A stretch of DNA of 64,000 bases from Pseudomonas brassicacearum (GTDB lineage: Bacteria > Pseudomonadota > Gammaproteobacteria > Pseudomonadales > Pseudomonadaceae), in NCBI RefSeq assembly GCF_003732225.1, contig NZ_MOBJ01000006.1, positions 124,001 through 188,000 on the forward strand. Direction: 5' to 3'. The number at the start of each line of letters is the position of its first letter. Within the stretch, counting starts at the first letter, position 1. The position numbers and the translations under genes are program-made. Below, in pieces: positions 37,119-44,874 of this stretch. The notes beneath the pieces were generated by a model. That model saw nothing but the letters and a program-made list of their open reading frames with translations, was not told the origin of the DNA and did not search any database.

Positions 37119-37637
37119 GTGTTTCTCCCGTTTTATTGATCTGTTTCAGGCATCTCACCCCATGATGCAGGCGGCCAGTTCCTGTGGCCGGGCGCAAAAG
37201 CGCTACGCAATGAACAGCAATCGCTGGTCGATGCGCTGAATCTCGAAGGCTGTAGTGGTCGTTGCAAGGATTGCACCAGTGCTGCGGCCCCACCTTTAAC
37301 CTGACCCGTTACTTCGGCAGAAAGTTTCGAGTTTTTCCCCACAAAATGACCGGCCGGTTTCCAGTCACGAAATGGAGTCTAGGTCAGAACTTAGAGCGGA
37401 GTGTGTGACGTTTTGAAATTGTTCGACAATCGGTTCTGACCTGGTGATTTCCGGGCTTACGAGGTTGATCCGCACCGACGAAGTGCAGGTTTTTCGCAGC
37501 CATGGCACGAAAAGAGGGAGAGGGTTGCCAGAGAGTGGGGCGCAGCAAAGGAGCGTTGCGCACCATGTTGGTGCGGTAAGCTGGCTTGTATCAATGCACC
37601 GGTATAGCCAGCGTTGCTGCGCAGGTACTGTGTTGAG
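37119..37637. other. Intergenic region upstream of glgA
   Basis: These 519 bp must contain the promoter of the glgA operon. On the plus strand a frame open from 37140 to the stop at 37304 has coding-like codon use and ends in GCSGRCKDC plus a short tail, but has no start codon, so it may be a gene relic. An inverted repeat, AGGTCAGAAC at 37381-37390 with GTTCTGACCT at 37433-37442, and a small hairpin near 37557-37574 (CGCACCA with TGGTGCG) follow. No RNA gene was recognised. Confidence 0.4.
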
Positions 37638-38501
37638 TCAGAACTGATTCATCGGGATCTTCAGGTAGACAATGCCGTTGTCTTCCGCCGGCGGGAAGTT
37701 TCCGGCTCGCACATTCACTTGAATCGCCGGCAGCATCAGCGTCGGCATGCATAAGCCCCCATCGCGCCGGGTGCGCATTTCGACGAAGGCTGCTTCGTCG
37801 ATGCCGTCATGCACATGAATATTGCTTTTGCGTTGCTCGCCGACGGTGGTCATGCATTGAGAAGTGCGGCCAGCTGGCGGGTAGTCGTGACAGACGTAGA
37901 GGCGGGTGTCGGCGGGGAAGGCCAGCAGTTTGTGCATCGAGGTGAACAGCTGATTGGCGTTACCGCCGGGGAAGTCGCAGCGGGCGGTGCCGACGTCGGG
38001 CATGAACAGCGTATCGCCTACCAGAATCAATTCTTCGTCGATCAGATAGGCCATGTCTGCCGGGGTGTGCCCTGGCACATGCAGCGCCTTGGCCTTGAGG
38101 TTGCCGATGGAAAACTCTTCGTCCGGTGCAAACAAGTGGTCGAACTGCGAACCGTCGCTGCGGAACTCCGGCTCAAGGTTGAACAGACGCTTGAAGACAT
38201 TTTGTACCTTGCTGATGGATTGGCCGATGGCGATCTTGCCACCCAGCTCGCGGCGCAGATACGGCGCGGCGGACAGATGATCGGCGTGGGCGTGGGTTTC
38301 CAGCAGCCATTGGGTTTGCAACTGGTGTTCACGGACGAAAGTGATCACCCGGTCAGCCTGAGTGGTGGCGGTCCGACCGGACGTCGGGTGGTAATCGAGC
38401 ACCGAATCGACAATCGCGCACGGGCCGCCGTCGTGTTCATAGATCACATAGGTGTAAGTCGACGAGGCGTCGTCAAGGAAGGCTTGGATCAACGCTGGCA
38501 T
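37638..38501 (-). CDS. MBL-fold hydrolase, persulfide dioxygenase-like
   Basis: A 287-residue metallo-beta-lactamase-fold protein. The metal-binding THAHADHLS motif lies near residues 89-97, with the later ligands in HVPGHTPADM, LVGDTLFMPDVG and CHDYP. The spacing and the DVGTARCDFPGG segment resemble persulfide dioxygenases (ETHE1/Blh group), which oxidise glutathione persulfide to sulfite. The neighbours agree: a BigR/SqrR-like sulfide-responsive repressor is divergently encoded 103 bp away, followed by a TauE/SafE exporter that could remove sulfite. No rhodanese domain is fused. A perfect 16-bp palindrome between the two genes probably controls both directions. Confidence 0.88.
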   Translation of the reverse strand: MPALIQAFLDDASSTYTYVIYEHDGGPCAIVDSVLDYHPTSGRTATTQADRVITFVREHQLQTQWLLETHAHADHLSAAPYLRRELGGKIAIGQSISKVQNVFKRLFNLEPEFRSDGSQFDHLFAPDEEFSIGNLKAKALHVPGHTPADMAYLIDEELILVGDTLFMPDVGTARCDFPGGNANQLFTSMHKLLAFPADTRLYVCHDYPPAGRTSQCMTTVGEQRKSNIHVHDGIDEAAFVEMRTRRDGGLCMPTLMLPAIQVNVRAGNFPPAEDNGIVYLKIPMNQF

Positions 38502-38551
38502 GGTGGCGGGCCTCGGCTGGATGACAGAAAGACGTAAAGGGTTGCAACACT

Positions 38552-38567
38552 TTATGTTTAAACATAA
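38552..38567. promoter_or_regulatory. Palindromic operator between MBL gene and bigR-like gene
   Basis: TTATGTTTAAACATAA is a perfect 16-bp palindrome in the divergent promoter region, 51 bp from the MBL start and 38 bp from the chosen repressor start. ArsR-type repressors, BigR included, bind AT-rich palindromes of this kind. The assignment to the adjacent repressor is inference. Confidence 0.7.
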
Positions 38568-38604
38568 TGTCCGCAGCTTAAGTGACGACTCAGGTTATCT
38601 GCAA

Positions 38605-38940
38605 ATGCAATCCAGTCTTAGCGAAGGTGAAGTGGCGCAACTGCGTGCCTCGGCCTCCAAGGCCTGTGCGCTGCTCAAGGCTTTGGCCAATGAGGACCGC
38701 CTGCTGATTCTCTGCCAGTTGACCCAGGGCGAGCGCAACGTCGGCGAGTTGGAAACCATGACCGGCGTGCGTCAGCCGACGCTGTCCCAGCAGTTGGGTA
38801 TTTTACGCGACGAAGGGTTGGTGAGCACTCGGCGTGAAGGCAAATACATTTTCTACGGCCTGGCCAGTCACGAAGTGATTCAGGTGATGAAGACACTCTC
38901 CGGGCTGTATTGCGGCGCGGTGATAAAAAGCTGGGCGTGA
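38605..38940 (+). CDS. bigR: ArsR-family repressor, BigR/SqrR-like (persulfide sensor)
   Basis: A 111-residue winged-helix repressor of the ArsR family. The recognition region is VGELETMTGVRQPTLSQQLGILRDEGLV. Cysteines lie at positions 21, 37 and 103; Cys37 in RLLILCQL and Cys103 in GLYCGA are 66 residues apart, the same spacing as the redox pair of BigR/SqrR, which form a polysulfide link and release DNA when sulfide is present. The start at 38605 (MQSSLSEGEV) was chosen because the in-frame ATG at 38554 lies inside the palindromic operator. The gene is followed 39 bp later by a TauE/SafE gene and is divergent from a persulfide dioxygenase-like gene. Confidence 0.88.
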   Translation: MQSSLSEGEVAQLRASASKACALLKALANEDRLLILCQLTQGERNVGELETMTGVRQPTLSQQLGILRDEGLVSTRREGKYIFYGLASHEVIQVMKTLSGLYCGAVIKSWA

Positions 38941-38979
38941 CGCTTGACCCGTGTGTCCAAGGTCGATTGAGAGAACCCT

Positions 38980-39780
38980 ATGCTGCTGGCGACATTGTTT
39001 GGTGTGGTAATGGGCCTGATCCTGGGGCTGACTGGCGCGGGCGGGGGCATTCTTGCGGTACCGGCCCTGGTGCTCGGGCTGGGCTGGAGCATGACTCACG
39101 CAGCGCCGGTGGCGTTGTTTGCAGTGGGCAGTGCGGCGGCGGTCGGTGCCATTGACGGCTTGCGCCATGGGCTGGTGCGTTACCGCGCAGCGTTGTTGAT
39201 TGCCTTGTTGGGCGCGGTGTTTTCCCCGGTGGGGATCTACTTCGCCCATCAGTTGCCGGAAAAAGTCCTGATGATCCTCTTCAGCCTGCTGATGGTCATG
39301 GTGGCCTGGCGGATGCTGCGGCGAGAAAAGCAGGAAGCTGGTCCGAGCGATCATGGCCACGCCAACTGGGGCCAGAAGAACTGCATGCTCGACCAACAGA
39401 CCGGGCGCTTTTCCTGGACCGCCAAATGCACCGCGACCCTGGCAGCGTTGGGTGCGGTGACCGGAGTGGTTTCAGGCTTGCTCGGGGTCGGCGGCGGCTT
39501 CCTGATCGTCCCGGCGTTCAAGCAACTGACTGACGTACAGATGCGCGGCATTGTCGCCACGTCCCTGATGGTCATCAGTTTGATCTCGGCGATCGGAGTG
39601 ATCGGGGCCTTTCATGCCGGGGTGACCATCGACGCCCTGGGCGCGGCCTTTATCGTCGCCAGCATTGTCGGGATGGTAGTGGGGCGGCGATTGTGCGCCC
39701 GGGTTCCGGCCCGGGGACTTCAAGTGGGGTTTGCCAGCGTGTGCCTGATTGTGGCCGGTTACATGTTGCTCAAAGCTTGA
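38980..39780 (+). CDS. TauE/SafE (TSUP) family membrane transporter, probable sulfite exporter
   Basis: A 266-residue integral membrane protein with about eight hydrophobic segments arranged as two halves. The paired glycine-rich signatures GLILGLTGAGGGILAVPAL near the N-terminus and GVVSGLLGVGGGFLIVPA near residue 165 define the TSUP family. A hydrophilic loop of about 40 residues with several Lys, His and Gln lies between the halves. Co-orientation with the BigR-like repressor and proximity to a persulfide dioxygenase-like gene suggest that it exports sulfite or thiosulfate formed during sulfide detoxification. The substrate is inferred only from context. Confidence 0.88.
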   Translation: MLLATLFGVVMGLILGLTGAGGGILAVPALVLGLGWSMTHAAPVALFAVGSAAAVGAIDGLRHGLVRYRAALLIALLGAVFSPVGIYFAHQLPEKVLMILFSLLMVMVAWRMLRREKQEAGPSDHGHANWGQKNCMLDQQTGRFSWTAKCTATLAALGAVTGVVSGLLGVGGGFLIVPAFKQLTDVQMRGIVATSLMVISLISAIGVIGAFHAGVTIDALGAAFIVASIVGMVVGRRLCARVPARGLQVGFASVCLIVAGYMLLKA

Positions 39781-39863
39781 AATCAGTGGTGGCAGTGCAG
39801 CGAACTGGCAAGAAATCTCTGGCTCAGGTTTACTGCCTTTCATATCGATGACAAGGCCACTGA

Positions 39864-41531
39864 ATGGACCACTACGCCCCGCGCAACTGGCAGCCCCACG
39901 AACGGCCAAGCCTGCCCGGTTCCCCCTCGACCCCTTTGCACCCGACACCAAAGCGGCTGGCCTATGCGTTGGTCGGGTTGCTGGTGGCGTTGACCGGTGG
40001 TTTGGGCAACGCGCTGGTGGTCGCCAATCTGCCTTACCTGCAAGGGGCGTTGGGAGCGACGACCGCCGAGATGGCCTGGCTACCGGCGGCGTACGTGATG
40101 ACCAACGTCTCGATGAACCTGCTGCTGGTGAAGTTTCGTCAGCAGTTCGGCTTGCGGGCGTTCACCGAAGTATTCCTGGTGCTGTATGCGTTGGTGACCT
40201 TTGGTCACTTGTTCGTCAACGACCTGAGTTCGGCGATTGCGGTGCGTGCTGCACACGGCATGGTCGGTGCGGCGCTGAGTTCGCTGGGTTTGTATTACAT
40301 GGTTCAGGCGTTCCCGGCGAAGTGGCGGATGAAGGCGCTGGTGCTGGGCCTTGGCACCTCGCAACTGGCCTTGCCACTGGCTCGGCTGTTTTCCGAAGAC
40401 CTGCTGCAGATCGCCGAATGGCGCGGGCTCTATCTGTTTGAACTGGGCCTGGCGCTGGCTTCATTGGGCTGCGTGTTCATGCTCAAGTTGCCGCCGGGCG
40501 ACCGTTTCAAAACCTTCGAAAAACTCGACTTCCTGACCTTCACTTTGTTGGCGGGCGGGGTGGCGCTGCTTTGCGCGGTATTGTCGTTGGGTCGTATCGA
40601 CTGGTGGCTCGAAGCCCCATGGATCGGCGTTGCCTCGGCCGCCTCGATTGTGTTGATCATGGCCGGTCTGGCCATCGAACATAACCGCAGCAACCCGATG
40701 CTGATGACCCGCTGGCTGGGCAGCGGGGTGATGATTCGCCTGGCATTGGCGGTGATCCTCATTCGTATGGTGCTTACCGAACAGTCCACCGGGGCCGTGG
40801 GTTTGCTGCAAACCCTGAACCTGGGCAGCCAGCAGATGCACAGCCTTTACGTGGTCATGTTGTTGGGCAGCGTCGCCGGCCTTGCCACCAGCGCGCTGAC
40901 GATCAATCCCTCGCACCTGTTGATGCCATTGATCATTTCCCTGGCGCTGATGGCCACCGGTTCGGTGATGGACAGCTTCTCGAGCAACCTGACACGCCCG
41001 GAAAACATGTACCTCAGCCAGTTTCTGCTGGCCTTTGGCGGGACGTTTTTCCTCGGGCCGACCATGGTACTCGGTACCCGCAATGTGTTGACCAACCCGC
41101 GCAATCTGGTGAGTTTTTCAGTGCTGTTCGGGATTTGCCAGAACCTCGGCGGCTTGATTGGCGCTGCGCTGTTGGGGACGTTCCAGATCGCCCGGGAAAA
41201 ATTCCATTCCAGCCATATCGTCGAGCGCCTGACCCTGATCGACCCGCAAGTGCTCAGCCGTCTGCAAGGCACTAGCGCAAGTTACGCGTCGAGCATCGCC
41301 GACCCGTCGGCCCGCACCACCCAGGGCATGCGCACCCTGGCAGCGGCCGCGACCCGGGAGGCGAATGTCATGGCCTACAACGATGTGTTCATGCTGATCG
41401 CGGTGATCGCGATGCTGACCATGCTCTGGATCTTCATTCGCAGCCTGTGGCTGCTGAGCACGACCAAAGCTGTCACTCCCGCGCCGGCCAATCCGACTTC
41501 CGTTCCCTCCAGCGGTGCCTCTTCTTCATGA
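39864..41531 (+). CDS. MFS transporter, DHA2-like (EmrB/QacA type)
   Basis: A 555-residue transporter with about 14 membrane segments between residues 35 and 540, as in the DHA2 drug:proton antiporter subfamily. The N-terminal half has ALVVANLPYLQGALGATTAEMAW and the AAYVMTNVSMN helix typical of EmrB-like pumps. The C-terminal tail is Pro/Ser/Thr rich. The stop codon overlaps the start of an HlyD-type gene by four bases, so the two should form an inner-membrane pump with its periplasmic adaptor. No outer-membrane TolC-like gene or dedicated regulator is adjacent. The substrate is unknown. Confidence 0.93.
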   Translation: MDHYAPRNWQPHERPSLPGSPSTPLHPTPKRLAYALVGLLVALTGGLGNALVVANLPYLQGALGATTAEMAWLPAAYVMTNVSMNLLLVKFRQQFGLRAFTEVFLVLYALVTFGHLFVNDLSSAIAVRAAHGMVGAALSSLGLYYMVQAFPAKWRMKALVLGLGTSQLALPLARLFSEDLLQIAEWRGLYLFELGLALASLGCVFMLKLPPGDRFKTFEKLDFLTFTLLAGGVALLCAVLSLGRIDWWLEAPWIGVASAASIVLIMAGLAIEHNRSNPMLMTRWLGSGVMIRLALAVILIRMVLTEQSTGAVGLLQTLNLGSQQMHSLYVVMLLGSVAGLATSALTINPSHLLMPLIISLALMATGSVMDSFSSNLTRPENMYLSQFLLAFGGTFFLGPTMVLGTRNVLTNPRNLVSFSVLFGICQNLGGLIGAALLGTFQIAREKFHSSHIVERLTLIDPQVLSRLQGTSASYASSIADPSARTTQGMRTLAAAATREANVMAYNDVFMLIAVIAMLTMLWIFIRSLWLLSTTKAVTPAPANPTSVPSSGASSS

Positions 41532-42679
41532 CCGAACCCATCACCACAACCACCAACGCCATCGCCTCGACGCCCGAGGGCGTGGCACCCCCTAAAACAC
41601 CCGGCACCGAGCCGCGTTCGCTGCCGGTGCGGATCATTTCGTCACTGGGCTTTGCCGCGATTGCCATCGTCGGGGTGTTGATCGTGCTGTATGCCTGGCA
41701 GTTGCCGCCGTTCGGCAGCGCCATTGAAAGCACCGAAAATGCGCTGGTTCGCGGCCAGGTGACGATCATCGGTCCGCAACTCAGTGGCTATGTGTTTGAG
41801 GTGCCGGTGCAGGACTTCCAGTTCGTCAAGACCGGCGACCTGCTGGTGCGGCTGGATGACCGGATCTACAAGCAACGTCTGGACCAGTCGCTGGCGCAAC
41901 TGGCGGTGCAGAAAGCCGCGCTGGCCAATGCGGTGCAGCAACGCAACAGCGCCGAGGCGACCATAAAACTGCGTCAGGCGGCGTTGACCGACAGTCAGGC
42001 TCAGGTGCAGAAAAGTGCTGCGGATCTGCGGCGTAACGAAGCGTTGATCAGCGACGGCTCGGTGTCAAAGCGTGAGCTGGACGTTACCCGCGCCGCTAAT
42101 GCGCAAACCATCGCAGCGGTGGCTCAAGCCCAGGCCAGCCTGGAAATCGCCCGGCAGGATCTGCAAACGGTGATCGTCAATCGAGGTTCGCTGGAGGCGG
42201 CGGTGGCCAGTGCCGAAGCGGCGGTTGAGCTGGCACGGATCGATCTGTCCAATACCCGCGTGATCGCTCCGCAGGACGGCCAGCTTGGCCAGATTGGCGT
42301 GCGCCTTGGCGCTTACGTCAATTCTGGCGCGCAGTTGATGGCATTGGTGCCGAGTCAGTTGTGGGTGATCGCCAACATGAAAGAAACCCAGATGAACAAC
42401 ATTCATATCGGCCAGCCGGTTACCTTCACCGTCGATGCCCTGAACCACCAGAAGTTTCACGGTCGGGTGCAGCGTATTTCACCGGCCACCGGTTCTGAGT
42501 TCAGCCTGTTACAGGCCGACAACGCCACCGGCAACTTCGTCAAAATCGCCCAGCGCGTGCCGGTCCGCATCACCGTCGATGCGGATCAGGCGCAGAGCGA
42601 ACGCCTGCGGCCGGGGATGTCGGTGGTGGTGAGTATCGATACTTCCGGGCAAGGCGATGCCGTCGCCGACAATCCGTAA
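41528..42679 (+). CDS. HlyD/EmrA-type membrane fusion protein
   Basis: A 383-residue periplasmic adaptor. One N-terminal membrane anchor (about residues 38-58, GFAAIAIVGVLIVLYAW) is followed by the ENALVRGQVTIIGPQLSGYV lipoyl half-motif, a long Ala/Gln-rich coiled-coil hairpin (about 110-230), the second half motif NTRVIAPQDGQLGQIGV and a beta-barrel domain. This architecture fits the EmrA subgroup that works with 14-TM MFS pumps. The start at 41528 overlaps the stop of the MFS gene (ATGA), so production is translationally coupled; the frame extends upstream inside the MFS gene without meaning. A REP-type hairpin follows the stop. Confidence 0.94.
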   Translation: MTEPITTTTNAIASTPEGVAPPKTPGTEPRSLPVRIISSLGFAAIAIVGVLIVLYAWQLPPFGSAIESTENALVRGQVTIIGPQLSGYVFEVPVQDFQFVKTGDLLVRLDDRIYKQRLDQSLAQLAVQKAALANAVQQRNSAEATIKLRQAALTDSQAQVQKSAADLRRNEALISDGSVSKRELDVTRAANAQTIAAVAQAQASLEIARQDLQTVIVNRGSLEAAVASAEAAVELARIDLSNTRVIAPQDGQLGQIGVRLGAYVNSGAQLMALVPSQLWVIANMKETQMNNIHIGQPVTFTVDALNHQKFHGRVQRISPATGSEFSLLQADNATGNFVKIAQRVPVRITVDADQAQSERLRPGMSVVVSIDTSGQGDAVADNP

Positions 42680-42692
42680 ATGCCTGGGTGTT

Positions 42693-42759
42693 GTAGGAGC
42701 TGCCGAAGGCTGCGATCTTTTTAGAAGATCAAAAGATCGCAGCCTTCGGCAGCTCCTAC
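42693..42759. repeat. REP-type hairpin (GTAGGAGCTGCCG family), likely terminator
   Basis: Two perfectly complementary 29-nt arms (42693-42721 and 42731-42759) enclose a 9-nt loop; the inner ends are T- and A-rich (ATCTTTT / AAAAGAT). It lies between the convergent HlyD and copD genes, and its right arm supplies the last base pairs including the copD stop codon. Confidence 0.9.
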
Positions 42760-43634
42760 GAGGCGGTCACCATTGGCGGTAAGGTGCCGAGCAGGGAAAC
42801 CGCCGCCACGGCCGCTACCCCCAGCAACCACTCCAGCATCACGCTGGTGCGCAGCGTCGACAGGCGTTGTTCGCAGTCCTTGATTTTCAAGCGATTGAAC
42901 AGCGCCAGGCCAAGCATCGCGCTGACCAACAGCACCTTGATCAGCAAAATCAGTGCGAACCCGGACAGCAGCGGCGTAGGCCAAAACGCCCCGGTCAACA
43001 CCCGGACGTTGATCAGACCGGTTACCAGTAAACCCGCCACCAGTCCAAAACCGGCCCCGCTGAAGCGTTGCAGTATCGGCCCGACAGCATAAGTGGCCGG
43101 TCGCAGCAGAATCATCACCAGCAGCATCAACCCGCCCAGCCAGGCGCCGACGCAGGTCAGGTGAATCACTTGGTTGAGGATCAGCAATTGGCCACTCAAG
43201 CCATCGAGCATAGCGCCGTGGCCGACCGGAGCCAGAGTGATCAGCAGCAGGCTGCTCAAGCTCAGGCGCAGCACAAACGAGTTTTTCAGCGGGCTCAGCA
43301 GACAGGCCGCCAGCAGTCCGTTGAACAGCAGGTGCCAGCTCCAGACCTGCCCGAAGAAAGTGTTGCTCAGCACCCGTTGCACGGTCGGCCAATCGAACGC
43401 TGACGGCAGCGAACCGGCCATGCTGGCGGTGATCAGCAGCAGCCAGCAAACCCCGGTGAACAAGGCGAATCCGGCGAGCAATCGGCTCATCCCGGCGAGG
43501 CGTTGATCGAGTGTCGCGAGCGCTTGGGTCAGCGGTTCATGGCGTAACAACAGGGGCCTGAAAATACAGGCCCCGAACAGCATCAGCACGACGGCGAAAT
43601 GCAGGAAGCGGCACAGGACCAGCGCGCTCGACAT
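42756..43634 (-). CDS. copD: Copper homeostasis membrane protein CopD
   Basis: A 292-residue inner-membrane protein with eight predicted hydrophobic segments and the CopD domain. Conserved His-containing segments are visible: FLHFAVVLMLFGA near the start, WSWHLLFNG, and VIHLTCVGAWLGGL. CopD works with periplasmic CopC in copper uptake or supply to the cytoplasm. It begins three bases after the copC stop, so the two form an operon. The TAG stop lies within the arm of a REP element, which suggests that the original 3' end was replaced by the repeat; the C-terminus (LGTLPPMVTAS) is short but the family length is preserved. Confidence 0.92.
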   Translation of the reverse strand: MSSALVLCRFLHFAVVLMLFGACIFRPLLLRHEPLTQALATLDQRLAGMSRLLAGFALFTGVCWLLLITASMAGSLPSAFDWPTVQRVLSNTFFGQVWSWHLLFNGLLAACLLSPLKNSFVLRLSLSSLLLITLAPVGHGAMLDGLSGQLLILNQVIHLTCVGAWLGGLMLLVMILLRPATYAVGPILQRFSGAGFGLVAGLLVTGLINVRVLTGAFWPTPLLSGFALILLIKVLLVSAMLGLALFNRLKIKDCEQRLSTLRTSVMLEWLLGVAAVAAVSLLGTLPPMVTAS

Positions 43635-43637
43635 CGA

Positions 43638-44003
43638 TTACGGACTCACCTTGAAGCTGTACTTGCCATCGCTTTTATGGGTGTCGACCGACACTGCATG
43701 CCATTCGACCTTGTATTCACCGGCGGTCAGAGGTGCAGCGGGGGTGACGATCAGGGTCTTTTTATCGGCGCTTTCGGTGGCGATGCTTTTCACGGCAACG
43801 GCTGCGCCATCCTTGCTGATATCGACTTTGGTGAAACTGGCTTCAACCCCTTCGGAGAACACCAGGCGCAATTCGGCAGGTGCGGCAACGCTGCTGTCGG
43901 CGGCTGGTGTCGAGCTTTTCAGGTGGGCGTGGGCAAACACCGAGGAGGCGGCGAACAACGAGCCGAGCAGGGCGACGGTGGTCAGGGTTTTCTTCAATTG
44001 CAT
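43638..44003 (-). CDS. copC: Periplasmic copper-binding protein CopC
   Basis: A 121-residue secreted CopC. The signal peptide ends at SSVFA, so the mature protein begins HAHLKSSTPA with His at position 1 and 3, the Cu(II)-binding N-terminus. The downstream FSEGVEASFTKVDI and the C-terminal EWHAVSVDTHKSDGKYSF supply further His ligands. There is no Met-rich Cu(I) loop, so the protein probably binds only Cu(II). It is the first gene of a copCD operon and diverges from the TetR gene at 44129; a copper-responsive CopRS pair is not in the window. Confidence 0.95.
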   Translation of the reverse strand: MQLKKTLTTVALLGSLFAASSVFAHAHLKSSTPAADSSVAAPAELRLVFSEGVEASFTKVDISKDGAAVAVKSIATESADKKTLIVTPAAPLTAGEYKVEWHAVSVDTHKSDGKYSFKVSP

Positions 44004-44128
44004 CGTTAAGTCCCTTTCAGGCAGATTGGAAGAGGCGCCAGTTTACCTTCGCCTTGCGCGCTGTACGACGTTTCGTTTCGCAGGTGGTGAATGCTAGTCT
44101 TGGTCAATGCTGTTGTCAGGGAGCCCTT

Positions 44129-44749
44129 ATGGGCAATCACAAGATCGAGATCCGCCGCAGTAACGTCGAGAAAATCCTGCTGGCCGCCGAGAAGGTCTTC
44201 GCCGAGAAAGGTTTTGGCAGCACCGCGATGGCCGACATCGCTAAAGAAGTGCAACTGCCGCGCTCCAATCTGCATTACTACTTCAGCACCAAAGCTGAGC
44301 TGTACAGCGCGGTGCTGTTCGATTTGCTCGAAGTCTGGAAGCAGGACGCCCTGTGCTTCGAGATGTTCGATGACCCACGGGTGGTGCTCAGCAGTTACAT
44401 CCGCGCCAAGATGAACCATTCCCGCAGCCGGCCGTACGGCTCCAAGGTCTGGGCCAATGAAATCATCCACGGTGCGCCGACCCTGGGTGAGGCGCTGGAC
44501 GCCAGCCTGTACGACTGGGCCAAGATGAAGGAAGCGAAAATTCGCCAATGGGTGGAAGACAAACGCATCCTGCCGGTGGAGCCTTCAAGCCTGCTGTACA
44601 TGATCTGGGCCTCGACCCAGCATTACGCCGACTTTGATCATCAGATCAACATCCTCAACGATCACCAGGCGCTGTCGGACATGCAGTTCGAGCGCGCGGT
44701 GCAGGCGGTGACCAGCGTGATTCTGCGGGGGATCGGGTTGGAGCCGTAA
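44129..44749 (+). CDS. TetR-family regulator, RutR-like, of pyrimidine catabolism
   Basis: A 206-residue TetR-type regulator. The HTH is in residues 15-60 (ILLAAEKVFAEKGFGSTAMADIA, then LPRSNLHYYFSTKAELY). The C-terminal domain, with YGSKVWANEIIHGAP and MIWASTQHYADFDHQI, matches the RutR/YcdC-type ligand domain, which in E. coli binds uracil. It faces the preA-preT-hydA genes, which degrade pyrimidines, so it is probably their regulator. The start at 44129 follows GGGAG at six bases. The upstream copC gene is divergent and probably unrelated. Confidence 0.87.
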   Translation: MGNHKIEIRRSNVEKILLAAEKVFAEKGFGSTAMADIAKEVQLPRSNLHYYFSTKAELYSAVLFDLLEVWKQDALCFEMFDDPRVVLSSYIRAKMNHSRSRPYGSKVWANEIIHGAPTLGEALDASLYDWAKMKEAKIRQWVEDKRILPVEPSSLLYMIWASTQHYADFDHQINILNDHQALSDMQFERAVQAVTSVILRGIGLEP

Positions 44750-44775
44750 GATTTGCGATGTAGCTGCCGGCCTCA

Positions 44776-44848
44776 TCGCGAGCAAGCTCGCTCCCACATG
44801 GATCTGGTGAACGCTGGAGATCCAATGTGGGAGCGAGCCTGCTCGCGA
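44776..44848. repeat. REP pair (GCGAGCAAGCTCGCTCCCACA family)
   Basis: Inverted 23-nt arms at 44776-44798 and 44826-44848, the second with one substitution (GAGCCTGC), lie between the convergent TetR and preA genes. Confidence 0.85.
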
Positions 44849-44874
44849 TGGCGTCTGATCAGGCGACGCGGATC

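Noticed and set aside
37384..37566. Minus-strand frame of 60 codons upstream of glgA
   Set aside because: No ribosome-binding site, unusual composition and no family resemblance; it overlaps inverted repeats.
42721..43449. Minus-strand open frame of 242 codons in another frame over copD
   Set aside because: The overlapping CopD frame has membrane segments and conserved His motifs; the alternative is Arg/Ala-rich and featureless.
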